DNA of 7,201 nucleotides from an uncultured Collinsella sp. (GTDB lineage: Bacteria > Actinomycetota > Coriobacteriia > Coriobacteriales > Coriobacteriaceae). Where the stretch lies: positions 1 to 7,201 of the forward strand of contig CABUVH010000101.1 of assembly GCA_902494935.1 (NCBI GenBank), written 5' to 3'. The notes under the pieces are model-generated. The model did not search any database and was not told the DNA's origin. It saw only the letters and a program-made list of their open reading frames with translations. The translations under genes and the position numbers were made by a program. Positions 5,882-7,201 of the stretch are shown piece after piece; within the stretch, counting starts at the first letter, position 1; each line of letters opens with the position of its first letter.

Positions 5882-5922
5882 TTGACGTTCTCACGCGTTT
5901 TTTGTTTCAAAAGCGTTAGGAT
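5882..5922 (+). promoter_or_regulatory. Probable fucO promoter region
   Basis: TTGACG (5882-5887) is a strong -35 match, but the sequence 16-18 bp downstream (around TTTCAA) is a poor -10. TAGGAT (5917-5922) is a fair -10 but is 29 bp from that -35 and has no other partner. The promoter must lie between the terminator at 5830 and the start codon at 5977; its exact elements are uncertain. Confidence 0.35.
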
Positions 5923-5976
5923 GGGACTCGTAGCGTGGGGCGTAATGGGTGCCCCGCACACGATGGGAGGCTATCA

Positions 5977-7143
5977 ATGGCTAATCGTTTCGTTCTCAAC
6001 ACCATTTCTTATCATGGTTCCGGCGCCATCAAGGAGATCCCCGGCGAGCTCCAGCGTCGCGGCTACAAGAAGATCTTCGTCTGCTCCGACCCCGATCTGG
6101 TCAAGTTCGGCGTTACCGCTAAGGTGACCGACGAGCTCGACGCTGCCGGCATCGCTTGGAGCCTCTACTCCGAGATCAAGCCCAACCCCACTATCCAGAA
6201 CGTCAAGGACGGCGTCGAGGCCTTCAAGGCCGCCGAGGCTGACGCTATCGTGACCATCGGTGGCGGCTCCTCCATGGACACCGCTAAGGCCATTGGCATC
6301 ATCATCAACAACCCCGAGTTCGCCGATGTCCGCAGCCTCGAGGGCGTTGCTCCCACTAAGAACCACGCCGTGTTCACCATCGCTGTGCCGACGACCGCCG
6401 GTACCGCTGCCGAGGTGACCATCAACTACGTCATCACCGACCCCGAGAAGGTCCGCAAGTTCGTGTGCGTCGACACCAACGACGCCCCCGAGGTCGCCGT
6501 CGTCGACCCCGACATGATGGCTTCCATGCCCGCCGGCCTGACCGCCTCCACCGGCATGGACGCTCTGACCCACGCCATCGAGGGCTATACCACCAAGGGC
6601 GCTTGGGAGCTCTCCGACATGTTCCACTTTGAGGCTATTAAGCTGATCAGCGAGAACCTGCGCGACTCTGTCGCCGAGGCCAAGTCCGGCCAGCCCGGCT
6701 CCGGCCGTGAGGGCATGGCCCTTGGCCAGTATGTCGCCGGCATGGGCTTCTCCAATGTCGGCCTGGGTATCGACCATGCAATGGCTCACACCCTGTCCGC
6801 TCACTACGACACCCCGCACGGCGTCGCCTGCGCCATGCTGCTGCCGATCGCCATGGAGTTCAACAAGCCGGTTTGCGCCGAGCGCCTGGCCAAGGTCGCC
6901 GTCGCCATGGGCGTTGACACCACGGGCATGAGCACCGACGAGGCCGCCGATGCCGCCATCGCCGCCGTCAAGCAGCTCTCCGCCGACGTGAACATCCCGC
7001 ACGTCTGCGAGGCCATGAAGGCTGACGAGATCGAGGTCCTGGCCAAGGACGCCATGGCCGACGCCTGCTTCCCGGGTAACCCGCGCGAGGCAACGCTCGA
7101 CGACGTCATCGAGCTCTTCAAGAAGATCTGCCCGGCTGCCTAG
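5977..7143 (+). CDS. fucO: Iron-dependent lactaldehyde reductase / 1,2-propanediol dehydrogenase, FucO type
   Basis: A 388-residue group III (iron-containing) alcohol dehydrogenase, cytoplasmic, expected to reduce lactaldehyde to 1,2-propanediol with NADH at the end of anaerobic fucose or rhamnose breakdown. It resembles E. coli FucO closely, from the opening MANR through NNPEFADVRSLEG, TTAGTAAEVTINYVITD and LGQYVAGMGFSNVGLG to NPREATL near the end. The iron ligands are in place: D195, H199, H267 and H281. The nucleotide site has GGGSSMD at 95-101, and D38 matches the aspartate that favours NAD over NADP in FucO. ATG 5977 has GGGAGG (5965-5970) 6 nt ahead; the in-frame ATG at 5935 adds a non-conserved stretch. 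Every lysine codon is AAG and every glutamate codon GAG, which suggests high expression. An operator-like palindrome lies upstream. No other fucose gene is in the window, so another short-chain alcohol or aldehyde substrate remains possible. Confidence 0.92.
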   Translation: MANRFVLNTISYHGSGAIKEIPGELQRRGYKKIFVCSDPDLVKFGVTAKVTDELDAAGIAWSLYSEIKPNPTIQNVKDGVEAFKAAEADAIVTIGGGSSMDTAKAIGIIINNPEFADVRSLEGVAPTKNHAVFTIAVPTTAGTAAEVTINYVITDPEKVRKFVCVDTNDAPEVAVVDPDMMASMPAGLTASTGMDALTHAIEGYTTKGAWELSDMFHFEAIKLISENLRDSVAEAKSGQPGSGREGMALGQYVAGMGFSNVGLGIDHAMAHTLSAHYDTPHGVACAMLLPIAMEFNKPVCAERLAKVAVAMGVDTTGMSTDEAADAAIAAVKQLSADVNIPHVCEAMKADEIEVLAKDAMADACFPGNPREATLDDVIELFKKICPAA

Positions 7144-7201
7144 CCCAGTTTGGTGGTCCTTCGCCCGTAGGTGTATGGTCTTTTGACGTGCCGCTGGCCC
7201 C

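Noticed and set aside
5974..7002. A 342-codon minus-strand open frame opposite fucO
   Set aside because: Its Gly/His/Val/Asp-rich translation is the usual antisense image of a strongly biased GC-rich gene; fucO on the plus strand is unmistakable.
7144..7201. A terminator or new gene after fucO
   Set aside because: The 58 bases left show no hairpin with a T-run and no start with a ribosome-binding site; the terminator may lie beyond the window.

Overview
The window is GC-rich (strong G/C preference at third codon positions) and has strong Shine-Dalgarno sequences, a GTG start and an intrinsic terminator. Gene content and codon style fit a fermentative high-GC Gram-positive gut bacterium of the Coriobacteriia, most likely Collinsella or a relative. 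That assignment is inferred from style and protein resemblance; no rRNA or other marker gene is present.

Layout from left to right. (1) The 3' part of an ABC importer gene (1-1266, +) in which an SsuC/TauC-type permease is fused to an unusually compact ATPase domain. (2) A 215-bp spacer with a possible extended -10 promoter, a 29-bp inverted repeat and a foldable leader (11-bp closing stem plus inner hairpin). (3) A short RelB/DinJ-type ribbon-helix-helix gene (1482-1703, +) with no toxin beside it, followed 23 bp later by a CPBP-family intramembrane protease (1727-2638, +). (4) A convergent YgiQ-family radical SAM protein (4776-2635, -) whose stop codon shares one CTAG tetranucleotide with the CPBP stop. 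(5) A 250-bp divergent spacer with a good -10 for ygiQ next to a perfect 12-bp inverted repeat. (6) A YoaK/DUF1275 membrane protein (5027-5743, +), followed by a palindromic element and a clear Rho-independent terminator. (7) A regulatory spacer with a LacI-family-like operator, then a FucO-type iron-dependent alcohol dehydrogenase (5977-7143, +) with extreme codon bias.

How they work together: the ABC importer, ygiQ, yoaK and fucO look like separate transcription units. The only likely co-transcribed pair is the RelB/DinJ-like gene with the CPBP protease. fucO would reduce lactaldehyde to 1,2-propanediol and reoxidise NADH during deoxysugar fermentation; no other fucose or rhamnose gene is in the window. 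No CRISPR array, transposase, tRNA or rRNA was seen. The most interesting points are the toxin-less RelB/DinJ-CPBP pair behind a structured leader, the compact ABC fusion, and the operator-like palindromes in front of ygiQ and fucO.
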